Assembly: GCF_000425305.1 (NCBI RefSeq)
Contig: NZ_AUDE01000001.1
Coordinates: 124,001 to 188,000, forward strand
Length of the DNA: 64,000 bases
Origin: Psychroserpens burtonensis DSM 12212
GTDB taxonomy: Bacteria > Bacteroidota > Bacteroidia > Flavobacteriales > Flavobacteriaceae
Reading direction: 5' to 3'
Shown: positions 25,486 through 34,946 of the stretch, in pieces
Layout of the letters: every line of letters starts with the position of its first letter
How positions within the stretch are numbered: position 1 is the stretch's first letter
The notes under the pieces: generated by a model
What the model was told of the DNA's origin: nothing
The model's database searches: none
What the model saw: the letters and a program-made list of their open reading frames with translations, nothing else
Position numbers and translations under genes: made by a program

Positions 25486-27843
25486 ATGGCAAAAAAAAGG
25501 ATAGTAAAGAAAAAACCTACTAAGGATAATGCTCAAAACTTTTCAAAATATATAAGACGCTTCTGGATCCTTTTTACAGGAGGTGTTTTCACCTTTTTCT
25601 TTATGTTTTTACTCGCATCTTGGGGACTTTTAGGAGAAATGCCAGATCATACTATTTTAGAAAACCCAAAAACATTTTTAGCTACAGAGATCATATCTTC
25701 AGATAATCAAACTTTAGGGAAGTTCTATTTAGATGATAATAGAACACCTATAGATTATGAGGAGTTACCAAAAGAGTTGGTTGATGCATTAGTCGCTACA
25801 GAAGATATACGATATTACGACCATTCAGGTATCGATTTTAGAGGTACAATGAGAGCCATTTATAAGATGGGACGAGGTGGTGGAGCAAGCACTATATCTC
25901 AACAATTGGCTAAGTTATTGTTTACAAAACAAGTGTCTTCAAACAAGTTTCAACGTATTATTCAAAAAGTTAGAGAGTGGGTGATTGCAACCCGTTTAGA
26001 GCGTCAATATACGAAGGAGGAAATCATTGCGATGTACTTTAATATTTATGACTTTGGAAATAATGCCGACGGAATAAGAAGTGCGACCCGTATTTACTTC
26101 GGAAAAGAGCCTAAAGATTTAAAACTGAAGGAATCTGCAATGTTAGTTGGGATGTTTAAGAACTCATCGCTGTATAATCCAAGATCAGATCGTAATCCTG
26201 TAGGTGTAAGAAACAGACGAAATGTTGTTTTAGCTCAAATGTACAAATACGAGTACATTTCCGAAGCCACAAAAGATAGTCTACAAAACACACAGCTAGA
26301 CTTAAATTACTCTCCAGAATCACATCGTGAAGGGACGGCTACTTATTTTAGAGCTTATCTTGATAAGTTTATGAAAGATTGGATCAAAGAGAATCCAAAA
26401 CCAGATGGATCTAAATATAATCTTTATAACGACGGACTCAAAATATACACCACTATAGATTCTAGAATGCAGCAGTATGCAGAAGATGCAGTAGGACGTC
26501 ACATGCCAAGATTGCAAGCAGAGTTTGATAATCAAAATACACCAGACCGAAACAAAACAGCACCATTTTTAGAACTTGACACCAAGGAAATAGAAAAGTT
26601 AATGAACTCTGGTATGAGACGATCGGAACGTTGGAGAGTTTTAAAATTAGCTGGAAAATCTGAAAAGGAAATCAAAGCTTCGTTTCAAATACCTACGCAA
26701 ATGAGCATTTTTGCATGGAAAAATGGAAAGCCTACCGAAATTGATACGGTGATGAAGCCTATGGATTCAATGCGTTATTATAAATCATTTTTACAACCAG
26801 GAATGATGTCTATGGATCCTCAAACAGGTCATGTAAAAGCTTGGGTTGGTGGTATGAATTTTAGACATTTTCAATATGACCACGTAAAAACAGGAAAACG
26901 TCAAGTTGGGTCAACATTTAAACCATTTGTATACGCTACAGCTATAGATCAACTCCATTTATCCCCTTGTGATACGATACCAAGACAACAAATAACAATT
27001 GAAGCTGGTAAGTATGGAAACCCAGAGTCTTGGACAGTAACGAATGATGATGCTCGTTATGACGGTTTCTTAACGCTTAAAGCAGCTTTAGGGAGTTCGG
27101 TAAATACCGCAACCGCACGTTTGATGGATAAGGTGGGGCCAGAACCTGTGGTAGATATGGCAAAAAATTTAGGAATAGAGTCTTATATTCCTGCAGTACC
27201 AGCAATTGCTTTAGGGACACCAGATATTAGTGTTTATGAAATGGTTGCAGCGTATTCAACATTTGCTAATAAAGGCGTGTATAACAAACCTGTAATGGTC
27301 ACACGCATACAAGATAAGAACGGAACAGTACTTTTTCAGTTCACACCAGAAACCCGAGATGTTTTAAGTGCTGAAGTCGCTTATACCACTATTAATTTAA
27401 TGGAAGGTGTGGTACAAGGAGGCTCTGGTAGTCGCTTAAGAGGAAGTAATAGAGCAAGCCAAGCCGTGTATAAAGAAATTATAACAGGTTACCCTTATGA
27501 ACTTAATAACCCAATAGCAGGAAAGACAGGGACGACACAAAATCAAAGTGATGGTTGGTTTATGGGTATGGTTCCAAATTTAGTCACAGGTGTTTGGGTT
27601 GGTGCAGAAGATCGAGCAGTACATTTCAAATCAACGACCTATGGTCAAGGAGCTGCAATGGCTTTGCCTATTTGGGGAATGTACATGAAATCGTGTTATG
27701 CAGACGAAGAGTTAGGTATTTCTAAAGGTGAATTTGAAGTACCCGAAAATTTATCTATTGAAGTAGACTGCAGTAAGTGGGAAGGCAACGGTACAGATTC
27801 TGGAGATACAGATGACGACTTAGATGGTGTTATAGATTTTTAA
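25486..27843 (+). CDS. class A penicillin-binding protein (transglycosylase/transpeptidase)
   Basis: Bifunctional peptidoglycan synthase of the PBP1A type, 785 residues from the ATG at 25486. A membrane anchor (about 25-55) precedes the GT51 domain with EDIRYYDHSGIDFRG and ASTISQQLAK. The transpeptidase has the serine motif STFKP, SxN as SSVNTA, and KTGTT. The extreme C-terminus is acidic (DSGDTDDDLDG). In flavobacteria it commonly follows gldH. Confidence 0.95.
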   Translation: MAKKRIVKKKPTKDNAQNFSKYIRRFWILFTGGVFTFFFMFLLASWGLLGEMPDHTILENPKTFLATEIISSDNQTLGKFYLDDNRTPIDYEELPKELVDALVATEDIRYYDHSGIDFRGTMRAIYKMGRGGGASTISQQLAKLLFTKQVSSNKFQRIIQKVREWVIATRLERQYTKEEIIAMYFNIYDFGNNADGIRSATRIYFGKEPKDLKLKESAMLVGMFKNSSLYNPRSDRNPVGVRNRRNVVLAQMYKYEYISEATKDSLQNTQLDLNYSPESHREGTATYFRAYLDKFMKDWIKENPKPDGSKYNLYNDGLKIYTTIDSRMQQYAEDAVGRHMPRLQAEFDNQNTPDRNKTAPFLELDTKEIEKLMNSGMRRSERWRVLKLAGKSEKEIKASFQIPTQMSIFAWKNGKPTEIDTVMKPMDSMRYYKSFLQPGMMSMDPQTGHVKAWVGGMNFRHFQYDHVKTGKRQVGSTFKPFVYATAIDQLHLSPCDTIPRQQITIEAGKYGNPESWTVTNDDARYDGFLTLKAALGSSVNTATARLMDKVGPEPVVDMAKNLGIESYIPAVPAIALGTPDISVYEMVAAYSTFANKGVYNKPVMVTRIQDKNGTVLFQFTPETRDVLSAEVAYTTINLMEGVVQGGSGSRLRGSNRASQAVYKEIITGYPYELNNPIAGKTGTTQNQSDGWFMGMVPNLVTGVWVGAEDRAVHFKSTTYGQGAAMALPIWGMYMKSCYADEELGISKGEFEVPENLSIEVDCSKWEGNGTDSGDTDDDLDGVIDF

Positions 27844-27848
27844 CAAAG

Positions 27849-27870
27849 TCCTGCGTAGGCAGGAATCTCA
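27849..27870. repeat. short palindrome after the PBP gene
   Basis: TCCTGC-GTAG-GCAGGA followed by ATCTCA, starting 5 bp after the PBP stop. It has the same TCCTGC/GCAGGA arms as 16252-16270, and the GAGAT flank of 17246-17270 when read on the other strand. Confidence 0.55.
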
Positions 27871-28003
27871 TTGAAAAAGAGCAATAAACCGAATCAAATT
27901 CAAAAAAGTTAGGGGACTTATTTTTAAAATTTGTTGGTAGAAAACGTCAACAAAACTAATAATGTAAACGCAGGAATTTAATAAAAGAAGTTTTTTAAAA
28001 ACT

Positions 28004-28033
28004 AAGCCATTCAGTTTTGAATGGCTTTTTTAT
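28004..28033 (+). terminator. terminator downstream of the PBP gene
   Basis: Perfect 9-bp stem AAGCCATTC / GAATGGCTT, loop AGTTTT, followed by a T-run. It lies 160 bp after the PBP stop and would end the ricT-gldH-PBP transcript. Confidence 0.85.
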
Positions 28034-28290
28034 ACCTAGAATGATTCATTACATATATGTTCTTCGGAAATGTAACCCGTTGAAAATGTGGATAATTGTC
28101 ATGACGAACGCTATTAAGAATAATATATATATATTTGTAAATATTTTACGTAGTAAACGAAGAGGAATCTCATAGTTAAAACACGAATTTCAATACCTCA
28201 TGTTAACATTTAAAAAATGTAAACCATTTATTACGACTAGCTTCTAAGAATTTTCCAATTTTTAAATAATACGATTTTTCTCACTTCGAG

Positions 28291-28306
28291 TTACGGTTTT
28301 TCCGTA
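28291..28306. promoter_or_regulatory. palindrome TTACGG-TTTTT-CCGTA
   Basis: Same arms and spacer length as the two palindromes upstream of the protease genes (39503-39519 and 42128-42142), here with the T-spacer on the plus strand. It is 315 bp upstream of the small secreted protein gene. No U-run, so not a terminator. Confidence 0.45.
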
Positions 28307-28620
28307 GTCTGTAACTATGGTAGTAGCTCACAGAGTGAAAATTATCTAAAAAACTTATTAACAGTTACTTATAGTAAATTTTAACACAATATGTTTTGTG
28401 ATTTAGCGTTTTTTTTTTTGTAGGTTTACAATGTTGAAGATAAAATTCGGGTCACTTACAAGGCGATCTAGAGGACATCTAAAACAATGGGTAGCTCCCA
28501 AAAAATCAGCGTTGGTTTTATTTTTTAAAAACTTGTAGCCTTGTAATTTTTTAAATGCCTTGTTAATTTAATATTAACCAACCTATGTTAAAATAGAACA
28601 TGGGTTTAAATTTAGAAATT

Positions 28621-28833
28621 ATGAAAAAAATGTTTAGTGTTTTGTTACTTATTTTGTTCATTTCTACTAGTGCTTTTAGCGCTAGTCCAGAAGTTGTTCA
28701 AGAAGCTTCATGTGCAAACAAAGCTTTATTTACTGCACAACAAATAACAGCAGAGTATGAAGATGCCAATTTCTTTGAAGTTTTTTTCTATGCATTTGAA
28801 AAATGTATTGAACAAGAACTAGTTATAGAATAA
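28621..28833 (+). CDS. small secreted protein of 70 residues
   Basis: I choose the ATG at 28621 (MKKMFSVLLLILFISTSAFS), not that at 28600, because it gives a normal signal peptide cleaved near AFSA. The mature part of about 50 residues is acidic, with two Cys (EASCANK and FEKCIEQ) that could form a disulfide, and is otherwise helical. No family recognised. It is followed by a perfect palindrome and a terminator, so it is monocistronic. Confidence 0.7.
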   Translation: MKKMFSVLLLILFISTSAFSASPEVVQEASCANKALFTAQQITAEYEDANFFEVFFYAFEKCIEQELVIE

Positions 28834-28836
28834 ATT

Positions 28837-28862
28837 ACATAATTGTTAATTAACAATTATGT
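28837..28862. repeat. perfect 26-bp palindrome after the small secreted protein gene
   Basis: ACATAATTGTTAA followed directly by its reverse complement TTAACAATTATGT, 3 bp after the stop codon. With no loop it would be a cruciform or dimer-binding site rather than a usual hairpin. Confidence 0.8.
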
Positions 28863-28873
28863 GTCTAAGAAAT

Positions 28874-28905
28874 AAAGGTTGTATTAAAAATTATGCAACC
28901 TTTTT
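28874..28905 (+). terminator. terminator of the small secreted protein gene
   Basis: AAAGGTTG (28874-28881) and CAACCTTT (28896-28903) with a T-run. The first in-frame ATG of the next gene (28893) lies inside this hairpin, which argues for the later start at 28917. Confidence 0.8.
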
Positions 28906-28916
28906 TAAATAAATCT

Positions 28917-29648
28917 ATGAAATATTATATATCTATTGTATTGTTTTTGTTATTAAACATTGCCTTTTCCCAAGTTAAATCAGGTGAGGTTGTATATCTC
29001 ATAAAAAAAAATGAAGAAGACAAATCTAATAACATTGTTGCAAATGACTTTAAAAAGACTAAATCTTTAATAGAAAATGAGCTTTCCAATCTAAAGTTCA
29101 TTCTAGAGTTTAATAGAAATGAGTCTAAATTTGGAATTAAAAAAAAATTATCAAGTGATAATAATGACAATTACCATAGAGGGTTAGCATTATTAGTTAC
29201 TAGAGCAAATAAAGTGTTTTATACAGATTCAAAAAGTAAAGTAATTGTAGAAAATTTTTCTTTCGTTGGGAAACAAATAATATTAAAAACAGATTACAAA
29301 GATTTAAGTTGGACTTTAATTAACGAAACAAAAGAAATAGAAGGTTATGTTTGTTTTAAAGCTGTACTAGAAATTGAGAAAGAATCTATTTCTTCGGAAC
29401 GAACTATAAAACGTCAATATTTTGCATGGTATTGTCCAGAATTATCTTTTAATTTTGGTCCTTTTGAAAGTATTAATTTACCTGGATTAGTTCTAGAGTT
29501 TTCAAATGACAAGTTTATTTTTTATGCGCATAAGATTAAATTAAGTGATAAAGACTTGATAATTGAAGAGCCTACAGAGGGAAAATTAATGACAAAAGAA
29601 GAATTTATTCAACTAGGTAAAAAAGCTTTTGAAAATAGAGATAATTAA
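28917..29648 (+). CDS. GLPGLI family secreted protein (copy 1)
   Basis: Start taken at the ATG at 28917 (MKYYISIVLFLLLNIAFS), giving a clean signal peptide. The 243-residue product has the family fingerprint as GPFESINLPGLVLEF plus the W-Y-C pattern YFAWYCPEL. GLPGLI proteins are Bacteroidota secreted proteins that often sit beside outer-membrane receptors; their biochemical role is not known to me. It precedes a second family member. Confidence 0.85.
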   Translation: MKYYISIVLFLLLNIAFSQVKSGEVVYLIKKNEEDKSNNIVANDFKKTKSLIENELSNLKFILEFNRNESKFGIKKKLSSDNNDNYHRGLALLVTRANKVFYTDSKSKVIVENFSFVGKQIILKTDYKDLSWTLINETKEIEGYVCFKAVLEIEKESISSERTIKRQYFAWYCPELSFNFGPFESINLPGLVLEFSNDKFIFYAHKIKLSDKDLIIEEPTEGKLMTKEEFIQLGKKAFENRDN

Positions 29649-29769
29649 AAATAAGAAGAAAGGCTTTTTTATAATAACTTTGGTATTATTTTTTGGTTAA
29701 AATAGTTTAGATTAAATCAATATTATTTTGATTACGTTTCAATTTAACACAATTTAATTTTTTACAATT

Positions 29770-30516
29770 ATGAAACCAAAAATTATAATAGTGCTCCTTT
29801 TACTTTTTTGTAAATATTCTGCTTATGCTCAAACTGGAGGTAAGGTTTATTATAAAAAAATACCAACTGAACGTTTTACTAAGAGCATGGACTCTTTAAA
29901 TAGTTTATACTCTGACAATTCTTTTACTGAAATTGGGAAAAAAATAAAAGATTTAAAATTTGTGCTACAATTTAATTCTGAAGTTGCTCATTTTAAAGAA
30001 GTGGAATCCATGGCCAATGATTCTAAAAGTTCTGCTTCGGTGAAAATTGCTAAAATAACATCAGGTTATTCTGGTGAGACTTATTATGATTTAAAGGCGA
30101 AAAAAATAATTACTAACATGGATATTTCAGGAGAGTATTATCTTATTGAGAAAGATTTTTCATCTTATGAATGGGTTTTCACGAAAGAAAATTTAATTAT
30201 CAATGGTTTATCGTGTTACAAAGCAAAAACAACTATTATAAAAGAAGGAAGAAGAGGTGTTATGAAGATACCTATTGTTGCCTGGTACACAATAGATATT
30301 AATATCTCTGCCGGTCCTGACGGTTTTGCGGGATTACCAGGTTTAATCATACAATTGGAAAATGATAATTATGTAACTATGGTTGATAAAATAGTTTTTG
30401 AGAAAAAACCAGTTGAAATTGAACTACCTGAAGATGGTAAAAAGATGACTCAAACTGAATTTAATAATTTTATGAAAAAAATGTCTGAGAGTAGAGGAAG
30501 TTCGGGTAGAAATTGA
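29770..30516 (+). CDS. GLPGLI family secreted protein (copy 2)
   Basis: A 248-residue exported protein (signal ending AYAQ) with the exact family motif in GPDGFAGLPGLIIQLEN and the matching VAWYTIDINISAG. It shares order of motifs with the copy at 28917 but is clearly diverged, so the pair is an old tandem duplication. An outer-membrane receptor gene follows 140 bp downstream. Confidence 0.9.
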   Translation: MKPKIIIVLLLLFCKYSAYAQTGGKVYYKKIPTERFTKSMDSLNSLYSDNSFTEIGKKIKDLKFVLQFNSEVAHFKEVESMANDSKSSASVKIAKITSGYSGETYYDLKAKKIITNMDISGEYYLIEKDFSSYEWVFTKENLIINGLSCYKAKTTIIKEGRRGVMKIPIVAWYTIDINISAGPDGFAGLPGLIIQLENDNYVTMVDKIVFEKKPVEIELPEDGKKMTQTEFNNFMKKMSESRGSSGRN

Positions 30517-30655
30517 AGATTAATTTATTAGTTGATATTTTTTGTTTTATGGATCTTTCTTAGTAAAATAGAATGAGTTCTTTCTAGACTTGTCATAATT
30601 ATAGGTGCAGTAGCCTATGTTCACATCTAATAATAGTAACTTTTAAACTTCTTTT

Positions 30656-33355
30656 TTGAGCAATTTAAATCAAAATATTATTTGCGCAATTATTTTTTAT
30701 CTTTCTGCAATAGTCTATTCAAATTGTAATGCCCAACAAATTATAATGTCTGGAAAAGTATTAGGCAGCGTTCAAAAACCATTGGAATATGCCAATATTC
30801 TGGCTATACCCTCTATTGAAGATTCTAGCGTAAAGTTTGCGATTACAGAATCTGATGGAAGCTTCAAACTTGGTTTATCGCAAAATCAAAATTACAAAAT
30901 TGCGGTAAGCTATCTAGGTTATAAATCGCAAACCATTGAAATCACAACCAAAGAAGAAGATCTTGTTAAAAACTTTGGGCTAGAAGATAACCCAGACCAA
31001 TTAGATGAAATAACTTTAAATTACACACCTCCAATTTCTGTAAAAAAAGACACCATCACTTATAATGTAGATAGTTTTAAAACAGGGGAGGAACGTAAAC
31101 TTCGTGATTTACTTAAGAAGTTACCTGGTGTAGAAGTAGATAGAGCTGGTAATGTGACTGTAATGGGTAAAAAAGTGACTAAGGTTTTGGTAGAGGGTAA
31201 AACCTTTTTTACAGGAAACAGTAAATTAGCAGTAAATAATATTCCAGCAGATGCAGTTGATAAAATAGAGATATTAGATAATTACAATGAAGTTGCTATG
31301 CTTAAAAATCTACAAGATTCTGAGGATATGGCAATGAACATCAAACTTAAAGAAGATAAAAAGAAATTTGCTTTTGGCGATGTTGAGGTTGGTGCAGGAA
31401 TAAAAGAAAGATATCTTATTCACCCCAATTTGTTTTATTACAGTCCAAAAACGACAGTCAATTTTATTGGAGATCTCAATAATCAAGGTATTAAAAGTTT
31501 TGCATTCAAAGATTACTTAGAATTTGAGGGCGGTTTTGGCAAGCTCATGCAAGACACCAACAGTTATTTCTCACTATACAATAGTGATTTTGCCCAATAT
31601 CTTAATAACCAAGATTACACTGCAAATACCAATCAATTTGGAGCATTAAATATAAGGCAGTCCATCAATAATAAGACAGATCTTAGTGGTTATATTATTA
31701 GCTCAAAATCTAAAACAGAAACCCAAAGTAATACATTAAACGAATATCTTAATTTTAACGAGCCTTTCATAGAGGACAGAACGACGACCAATCGTATCAA
31801 CAACTTTTTTACCATTGGTAAAATTACAGTTGATTATGATCCTAGTTTTGATGAGGATTTTGCTTATAACAGTTTTGTGAAATTGACTAATAATGATGCT
31901 AATGGTTTAATATCAACTATAAATCCTTCGCAAAACAATGACATCAATACGCTCACAGATATTAAAAGCTTAAACCTTAAGCAAAATATAAGTTATAGCA
32001 GGAAGCTCTCAAAAGATCATACAGCAACTCTTGAGGCGACATACAATTTTCAAAATGACAAACCCATAACAGAGTGGCTCACCAACCAACAAATACTTCA
32101 GGGTTTAATACCTTTAGAAGAAGATGATGTGTATTCCATTTTACAGACCAAACGTTCAAATTCTCACAATGCCAACGCTATTGTAAAAGATTATTGGGTA
32201 CTCAATAACTTTTACCATTTATACACCACTTTTGGAGTTAATGTTGCATTTACCAATTTTGAAAATCAAGATGTGCAGCAATTGAGTAATGGCAGTATCA
32301 ATAATTTTAATGCTGCTGGTTTTGGTAATGATTTTGCGTATAATTTTATAGATACGTTTGTTGGGTTAGAATACAAGTTTCAAATTGGCATCGCCACATT
32401 TAAACCCATGTTATACTACCATTTTTATAACTGGAATACGAGACAGTTTAATGAGCGGTTTAATAATAGAAAAGCATTATTATTACCTCAATTTACCACC
32501 AAAGTAGAATTTAATAACAGCGAAAAGCTGAATTTTAGGTACAAACTAAACGCAAGATTCCCAAGTATTAATCGTTTGGCAAATAATTTTGTGCTCTCTA
32601 GTTTTAATAATGTTTTTAGAGGCGATACGACTTTAGAAAATCAATTATATCATACGGCTAGTTTGAGTTATTATAAATTTAGCTTGTTTAAGAACCTCAA
32701 TTTTAATGTGAATACGAGTTTCAATAAACGTGTAGAAACATTAAAATCGGTCACCCAATTGCAAGGGATTGATCAATTTACAACACAAACTTTATTTGAT
32801 TTACCAGAACATTCATGGAATTTAAGCAGTAGACTATCCAAAAAGATAAAGAAAATCAAATACAATATTAGCGCGCGAGTTGGATATAGTGATTTCTATC
32901 AAATTGTAAACGACCAAACGAATCTCAATATTTCAAAAAACATTTCATCTACATTAAGTATTGAAACATCGTTTAAAAAGCACCCAAATATTGAGGTAGG
33001 TTATACTAAGGATTTCAATAACTATAAATTTTTAGGTGGCGAAAATAATTTTGAGAATGATCGGTTTTTCGCCATACTGGAATATGATTTTTTAGATAAT
33101 TTTATTTTTAAAGCAGATTATAGTTATGATGCTTATGCTAATAAAAGTGCTAATATTTTAAATACGTTTGATACTGCAAACGCTTCTTTATTTTATCAAG
33201 TGGAAGATAGTCCTTGGGGTTTTGAGATCAACGTAACTAACTTATTTGACGTTACCTTCAAACAACAGAACAGTTTTAATAGTTTTCTCATTTCCGATAG
33301 TAAAACATTTATACTGCCAAGAATAGTGATGTTTAAAGTGGCTTACAAGTTTTAA
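30656..33355 (+). CDS. TonB-dependent-type outer-membrane receptor
   Basis: An 899-residue outer-membrane protein: signal peptide (about 1-27, ending CNAQ), a carboxypeptidase-regulatory-like beta sandwich (about 30-115; SGKVLGSVQKPLEYANILA), a plug-like region (LRDLLKKLPGVEVDRAGN; VDKIEILDNYNEVAM), then a large barrel of the OMP_b-brl_3 type ending in FKVAYKF. The start is a TTG at 30656: the next ATG would cut the signal peptide. Probably works with the two GLPGLI proteins upstream; the substrate is unknown. Confidence 0.87.
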   Translation: MSNLNQNIICAIIFYLSAIVYSNCNAQQIIMSGKVLGSVQKPLEYANILAIPSIEDSSVKFAITESDGSFKLGLSQNQNYKIAVSYLGYKSQTIEITTKEEDLVKNFGLEDNPDQLDEITLNYTPPISVKKDTITYNVDSFKTGEERKLRDLLKKLPGVEVDRAGNVTVMGKKVTKVLVEGKTFFTGNSKLAVNNIPADAVDKIEILDNYNEVAMLKNLQDSEDMAMNIKLKEDKKKFAFGDVEVGAGIKERYLIHPNLFYYSPKTTVNFIGDLNNQGIKSFAFKDYLEFEGGFGKLMQDTNSYFSLYNSDFAQYLNNQDYTANTNQFGALNIRQSINNKTDLSGYIISSKSKTETQSNTLNEYLNFNEPFIEDRTTTNRINNFFTIGKITVDYDPSFDEDFAYNSFVKLTNNDANGLISTINPSQNNDINTLTDIKSLNLKQNISYSRKLSKDHTATLEATYNFQNDKPITEWLTNQQILQGLIPLEEDDVYSILQTKRSNSHNANAIVKDYWVLNNFYHLYTTFGVNVAFTNFENQDVQQLSNGSINNFNAAGFGNDFAYNFIDTFVGLEYKFQIGIATFKPMLYYHFYNWNTRQFNERFNNRKALLLPQFTTKVEFNNSEKLNFRYKLNARFPSINRLANNFVLSSFNNVFRGDTTLENQLYHTASLSYYKFSLFKNLNFNVNTSFNKRVETLKSVTQLQGIDQFTTQTLFDLPEHSWNLSSRLSKKIKKIKYNISARVGYSDFYQIVNDQTNLNISKNISSTLSIETSFKKHPNIEVGYTKDFNNYKFLGGENNFENDRFFAILEYDFLDNFIFKADYSYDAYANKSANILNTFDTANASLFYQVEDSPWGFEINVTNLFDVTFKQQNSFNSFLISDSKTFILPRIVMFKVAYKF

Positions 33356-33511
33356 ATTTTTATTTTCCTTATTCTCTTGTCATTAAGAGCGTAGCGAAGA
33401 CTCTTTTCATAAATTATAAAAATAGTTTCTTTAGCAATCCCATAACCGTTAGAACTCCTTCCAAAAAGACAAATATATTTCGTAAATTCACATAGCTAAA
33501 AACAAACACAA

Positions 33512-34213
33512 ATGATAAGTAAAAAAGTGGCTAATGTTCAAGAAGCACTTAAAGGTGTTACAGATAATATGACCTTTATGTTTGGTGGTTTCGGTTTATC
33601 AGGAATCCCAGAAAATGCTATTGGAGAGTTAGTTAAATTAAATGTAAAAGGTCTAAAATGTATTTCTAATAATGCGGGTGTAGATGATTTTGGATTGGGA
33701 TTGTTATTACAAGGCAAGCAAATAGATAAAATGACCTCTTCTTATGTAGGAGAAAATGATGAGTTTGAACGACAAATGTTATCTGGAGAATTAGAGGTGG
33801 AGTTAATTCCTCAAGGCACATTAGCAGAACGCTGTAGAGCAGCACAAGCAGGCTTTCCAGCAATTTATACACCAGCAGGTTATGGAACTGAAGTTGCAGA
33901 AGGTAAAGAAACCAGAGAATTTGACGGTAAAATGTACGTATTAGAATATGCTTTTAAAGCCGATTTTGCTTTTGTAAAAGCTTGGAAAGGTGATGCAGCA
34001 GGAAACTTGGTCTTTAAAGGAACAGCAAGAAATTTTAATCCTAATATGTGTGGCGCAGCTAAAATTACGGTTGTTGAGGTAGAGGAGTTAGTGCCAGTGG
34101 GAACGTTAGACCCTAATCATATACATATGCCAGGCATATTTGTGACACGTATTTTTCAAGGTGAGACATATGAGAAACGCATAGAACAACGAACGGTTAG
34201 ACAAAGAGATTAA
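33512..34213 (+). CDS. scoA: succinyl-CoA:3-ketoacid CoA-transferase subunit A
   Basis: Alpha subunit of the CoA-transferase that moves CoA between succinyl-CoA and acetoacetate in ketone-body and branched-chain amino-acid breakdown. The 233 residues have the family signature [15 protein letters not shown] and [15 protein letters not shown]-like [15 protein letters not shown]. It is 2 bp before scoB. Confidence 0.95.
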   Translation: MISKKVANVQEALKGVTDNMTFMFGGFGLSGIPENAIGELVKLNVKGLKCISNNAGVDDFGLGLLLQGKQIDKMTSSYVGENDEFERQMLSGELEVELIPQGTLAERCRAAQAGFPAIYTPAGYGTEVAEGKETREFDGKMYVLEYAFKADFAFVKAWKGDAAGNLVFKGTARNFNPNMCGAAKITVVEVEELVPVGTLDPNHIHMPGIFVTRIFQGETYEKRIEQRTVRQRD

Positions 34214-34215
34214 TT

Positions 34216-34869
34216 ATGTTAGATAAAAACGGAATAGCAAAGCGCATCGCTAAAGAAGTACAAGATGGATACTACGTAAATCTTGGTATTGGTATCCCAA
34301 CTTTAGTAGCTAATTATGTAAGAGACGATATAGAAGTAGAGTTTCAAAGTGAAAACGGAGTTTTAGGTATGGGACCTTTTCCTTTTGATGGTGAAGAGGA
34401 TGCAGATATTATAAACGCAGGAAAACAAACCATTACGACATTACCAGGAGCAAGTTTTTTTGATTCTGCTACTAGTTTCTCTATGATAAGAGGTCAACAT
34501 GTAGATTTAACCATTCTAGGTGCTATGGAAGTTTCGCAAGACGGTGATATTGCCAATTGGAAAATACCAGGCAAAATGGTAAAAGGAATGGGAGGCGCCA
34601 TGGATCTTGTTGCCAGTGCTGAGAACATTATAGTGGCCATGATGCATACCAATAGAGCTGGAGCTTCAAAATTATTGAAACAATGTTCATTGCCATTAAC
34701 AGGAGTTGCTTGCGTAAAAAAAGTAGTCACTAATCTGGCTGTTCTGGAAATTACACCTAAAGGCTTTAAACTTTTAGAACGTGCTCCAGGAGTTTCGGTA
34801 AAGGAAATTCAAGAAGCTACAGAAGGGAACTTAATAATTGAAGGTGATATTCCTGAGATGGATTTGTAG
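34216..34869 (+). CDS. scoB: succinyl-CoA:3-ketoacid CoA-transferase subunit B
   Basis: Beta subunit with the catalytic glutamate in EVEFQSENGVLGMGPFP, 217 residues. The glycine-rich IGIGIPTLVANY-type region (NLGIGIPTLVANYV) is present. Ends in a strong terminator at 34910-34946. Confidence 0.95.
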   Translation: MLDKNGIAKRIAKEVQDGYYVNLGIGIPTLVANYVRDDIEVEFQSENGVLGMGPFPFDGEEDADIINAGKQTITTLPGASFFDSATSFSMIRGQHVDLTILGAMEVSQDGDIANWKIPGKMVKGMGGAMDLVASAENIIVAMMHTNRAGASKLLKQCSLPLTGVACVKKVVTNLAVLEITPKGFKLLERAPGVSVKEIQEATEGNLIIEGDIPEMDL

Positions 34870-34909
34870 AACTTAAAATAGTATTATTGTTATATTGAGC
34901 AACGATATG

Positions 34910-34946
34910 AATAAAGAAAGCCACTTTTTTAGTGGCTTTCTTTATT
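34910..34946. terminator. terminator of scoAB
   Basis: A perfect 16-bp stem, AATAAAGAAAGCCACT / AGTGGCTTTCTTTATT, with loop TTTTT; T-rich on the right. Confidence 0.9.

Larger units (their letters stand above)
27871..28620. other. 750-bp interval without a recognised gene
   Basis: It holds a strong terminator (28004-28033), one CTTCGGAA octamer (28062), a run of TA dinucleotides near 28125, a palindrome TTACGG-N5-CCGTA (28291-28306) and an AGTTAC/GTAACT pair around it. A 35-codon ATG frame at 28431-28538 was seen but has no supporting context. Confidence 0.6.

Noticed and set aside
28431-28538. 35-codon ATG frame after a long T-run
   Set aside because: Rich in basic residues by chance from AT/AG runs; no RBS-like or promoter context and no 3' structure.
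28895-28919. GCAACC...ATCTATG resembling the ECF promoter
   Set aside because: The spacer is 12 bp, not 16, and the GCAACC is simply the right arm of a terminator.
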